This document shows positions 48,045 through 49,290 of a stretch of DNA of 49,290 bases, in pieces. Source of the DNA: Candidatus Iainarchaeum sp. (GTDB lineage: Archaea > B1Sed10-29 > WALL01); the NCBI GenBank assembly GCA_023129115.1, contig JAGMCR010000006.1, positions 1 through 49,290 on the forward strand, read 5' to 3'. The position numbers were made by a program, and so were the translations under genes. The notes below the pieces were generated by a model. It searched no databases, was not told the origin of the DNA, and saw only the letters and a list, made by a program, of their open reading frames with translations. Each line of letters begins with the position of its first letter. The stretch's first letter is position 1.

Positions 48045-48836
48045 ATGCGCGGGGCCCTGCTGTTTGCATTGCTTATGCTCACAGCGCTTGCGCTGCCGCA
48101 GTGGAGCGGCGAGTTCTCAATCGTGGACTCCAGTGCCACGGCCAAAGTCACAGTGTCCGGCGAAAGCCCGCTCGCCATCGACATCCCCAGCGGCGCCTCA
48201 ATCACTGGCGCGAACTATTCCAACGGCACCGCAGTGTTCAACAAATCGTTTTCCTACTCCTACTCCGCGGACTCGCTCCTCGCGGACAGCAACGGGGACA
48301 AGCTCTTCCTGTTCGTGCTCGACCAGCCCACCGAGTTCAACTACACCGTGACTGCATTCCTCCCGCCGGGGGTCTCAATCGAGTCACCCGCCCCGGACTC
48401 TTCCTACGTCACGGACGGCAGCCGCATCGGCGCGCGGTGGGCAGGCACCGCCGGCCAAGCGCAGTTCAGCCTGCGCTACCGTGGCGCCCGTGGCGCCCGT
48501 GGCCCCGTGGTCCAGTTCATCGAGACCGACATCCCAATCGTGGACAAGACGATTTTCCTGCCCGGCATCATTCTCGCCTTCCTGTTCGGCTACTTCCTGG
48601 CGGCCGGCACGGTCGCGGCGCTGTTCCAGCGCATCAGGCTCATCACCGCCGGCATGAATGAGGACGAGAAGTCCATTGTCTACCTGCTCCGGGACGGGCC
48701 GCTTGAGCAGTCTGCCATCCAGAAGAAACTTGATTTTTCAAAGGCCAAGCTCTCGCGCACACTGCGGGGGATGGAAGAGCGCAACATCCTTAAAAAGACT
48801 CCAAAAGGGAAAACAAACGTTATTTCCCTGAATTAA
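48045..48836 (+). CDS. Membrane-anchored winged-helix transcriptional regulator
   Basis: 263 residues. Signal peptide 1-17, beta-rich extracellular domain about 18-165 with N-x-S/T sequons (NYSNGT, NKS, NYT), one membrane helix about 173-193 (LPGIILAFLFGYFLAAGTVAALF), and a cytoplasmic winged helix about 203-263 (DEKSIVYLLRDGPLEQSAIQKKLDFSKAKLSRTLRGMEERNILKK). This is the one-component transmembrane regulator layout seen in archaea: it could sense an envelope state and act on DNA directly. The gene is single, with a T-rich stretch (48840-48853) after the stop as likely terminator. Targets unknown; repeated GGAAC/GTTCC boxes lie just downstream at 48853-48939. Confidence 0.8.
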   Translation: MRGALLFALLMLTALALPQWSGEFSIVDSSATAKVTVSGESPLAIDIPSGASITGANYSNGTAVFNKSFSYSYSADSLLADSNGDKLFLFVLDQPTEFNYTVTAFLPPGVSIESPAPDSSYVTDGSRIGARWAGTAGQAQFSLRYRGARGARGPVVQFIETDIPIVDKTIFLPGIILAFLFGYFLAAGTVAALFQRIRLITAGMNEDEKSIVYLLRDGPLEQSAIQKKLDFSKAKLSRTLRGMEERNILKKTPKGKTNVISLN

Positions 48837-48839
48837 GCC

Positions 48840-48853
48840 TTTTTCTCTCTTTT
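48840..48853 (+). terminator. T-rich terminator after the membrane-anchored regulator
   Basis: CTTTTTCTCTCTTTT follows the TAA stop by a few bases; two T tracts of the archaeal intrinsic type. Confidence 0.45.
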
Positions 48854-48939
48854 GGAACAATAAGGAACGTTCTGCACCATTTATCCCGGTTTCTAAGCAG
48901 CCTCGAACCGCTTGTGGAACGGTGTTCCACACTGTTCCA
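48853..48939. promoter_or_regulatory. Cluster of GGAAC/GTTCC half-sites upstream of a strong TATA box
   Basis: TGGAAC (48853), GGAACGTTC (48864-48872, palindromic core), TGGAAC-GGT-GTTCCA (48915-48929, perfect inverted repeat) and another GTTCCA (48934-48939). They end just before the TATA box at 48949-48956, so they are placed like operator sites for whatever is transcribed to the right. Confidence 0.45.
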
Positions 48940-48948
48940 AAATATTAA

Positions 48949-48956
48949 TATATAAA
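48949..48956 (+). promoter_or_regulatory. Strong TATA box at the right end
   Basis: TATATAAA within TTAATATATAAAC. Expected start about 48979-48980. Only a nine-codon ORF (MIGGGHILH) begins there at leaderless distance, so the product is probably RNA. Confidence 0.5.
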
Positions 48957-48979
48957 CACCCGGCCTCAACCCTAGTGCC

Positions 48980-49150
48980 ATGATTGGAGGGGGGCATATC
49001 CTCCATTAGGGGTTATTTAGGTAAAGCCTCCATCGCCCCCCGCCTTTCACTTTTTCAGCTGAAACTCAGCTCAACCGAACAACAACAGAACATCCTCTGG
49101 GATGTCCGGTATGGCACGTTCGACTAAAGCGGAGCCTGAAGGCTCCGCAA
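48980..49150 (+). ncRNA. Candidate structured small RNA
   Basis: Downstream of a strong TATA box with no long ORF. Hairpins: GGAGG/CCTCC (48986-49004), AGCTGA/TCAGCT (about 49061-49077), ACATCC/GGATGT (49090-49105) and GCGGAGCC-TGAA-GGCTCCGC (49129-49148). Contains 49000-49025, complementary to the leader of the pilin mRNA at 43055-43079. The 3' end is not defined. No homology to a known RNA family was recognised. Confidence 0.35.
49087..49110 (+). repeat. Dispersed hairpin repeat, second copy
   Basis: GAACATCCTCTGGGATGTCC then GGTATG, matching GAACATCCTGTGGGATGTCC then GGTATG at 17872-17897 with one mismatch. Both copies are on the plus strand and fold into a short stem. Confidence 0.55.
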
Positions 49151-49240
49151 ATAGGCATGTTTTCTTCGCCAATCGCCAAACAGCGTTTTGTCGCTTTCAG
49201 CTTAAACTAAGCCCAAACGAGAATGCCCCGGCGTTTTCCG

Positions 49241-49290
49241 TTGGGAAATTCGCCAGGTGCCCCGACAATCCTTTGGGATTTGCCAGGTGC
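49241..49290 (+). repeat. Short imperfect direct repeat at the window end
   Basis: TTGGGAAATTCGCCAGGTGC (49241-49260) and TTGGGATTTGCCAGGTGC (49273-49290), about 31 bases apart. The sequence stops inside the second copy, which could mean an assembly break at a repeat. Confidence 0.4.

Noticed and set aside
48738..48932. 64-codon ORF on the minus strand
   Set aside because: It overlaps the end of the membrane-anchored regulator and the operator-like cluster, with no ribosome binding site or recognisable composition.
49241..49290. Possible start of a CRISPR array
   Set aside because: Only two imperfect copies 31 bases apart with a very short spacer, no cas genes, and the window ends.

Overview
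The window is archaeal. It encodes a geranylgeranyl reductase and a class I HMG-CoA reductase (ether-lipid synthesis), an AglB-type oligosaccharyltransferase, class III signal-peptide pilins, and TrmB and Lrp regulators. Many starts sit about 26-28 bp downstream of a TATA box (leaderless transcripts), and others follow a GGAGG/GAGGTG ribosome binding site. Coding DNA is GC-rich, with a few AT-rich islands. I cannot name the organism. A DPANN-like archaeon of the Diapherotrites/Micrarchaeota kind is only a guess. No rRNA, tRNA, CRISPR array or complete insertion sequence was recognised.

Layout. 0-1.8 kb: end of dapF, dapL (diaminopimelate/lysine branch) and a decayed EamA-type transporter. 1.8-7 kb: geranylgeranyl reductase split by a large homing-endonuclease intein, coupled to a phosphohexomutase; a glycosyltransferase is transcribed divergently from one symmetrical TATA box. 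7.3-13.3 kb: two translationally coupled, sequon-rich surface proteins, one with a papain-type protease domain, sharing a C-terminal module. 13.4-18.9 kb: carbamoyltransferase, sugar nucleotidyltransferase, a frameshifted GNAT, S-adenosylhomocysteinase, a PfkB kinase, a small membrane protein with a rebuilt leader, and 5-formyl-THF cyclo-ligase.

18.9-41.7 kb is a glycan-assembly region: CysN and CysD, three alkaline-phosphatase-superfamily phosphodiesterases, an RHH protein, thioredoxin, a UDP-sulfoquinovose synthase with an extra Cys-rich N-terminus, two methyltransferases, a flippase, glycosyltransferases (one Alg14/Alg13-like), SDR epimerase, TrmB regulator, DegT aminotransferase, HAD phosphatase, ATP-grasp ligase, Gfo/Idh dehydrogenase, Lrp regulator, ComA and ComB, a dolichyl-phosphate sugar-phosphate transferase, and AglB. 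41.7-49.3 kb: three type IV pilins, a 1228-residue coiled-coil protein with a winged-helix end, HMG-CoA reductase, a membrane-anchored HTH regulator, and a structured non-coding right end.

How the parts may fit together: sulfate activation (CysDN), thioredoxin and two sulfite-consuming enzymes (UDP-sulfoquinovose synthase; phosphosulfolactate synthase with its phosphatase) surround a complete lipid-linked N-glycan assembly line. I infer a surface N-glycan carrying sulfonated building blocks, attached by AglB to the sequon-rich surface proteins and pilins. Other leads are the APS-reductase-like cysteine set in CysD, the intein, a TrmB-type operator shared by two promoters of the locus, and a predicted small RNA at the right end complementary to a pilin mRNA leader.
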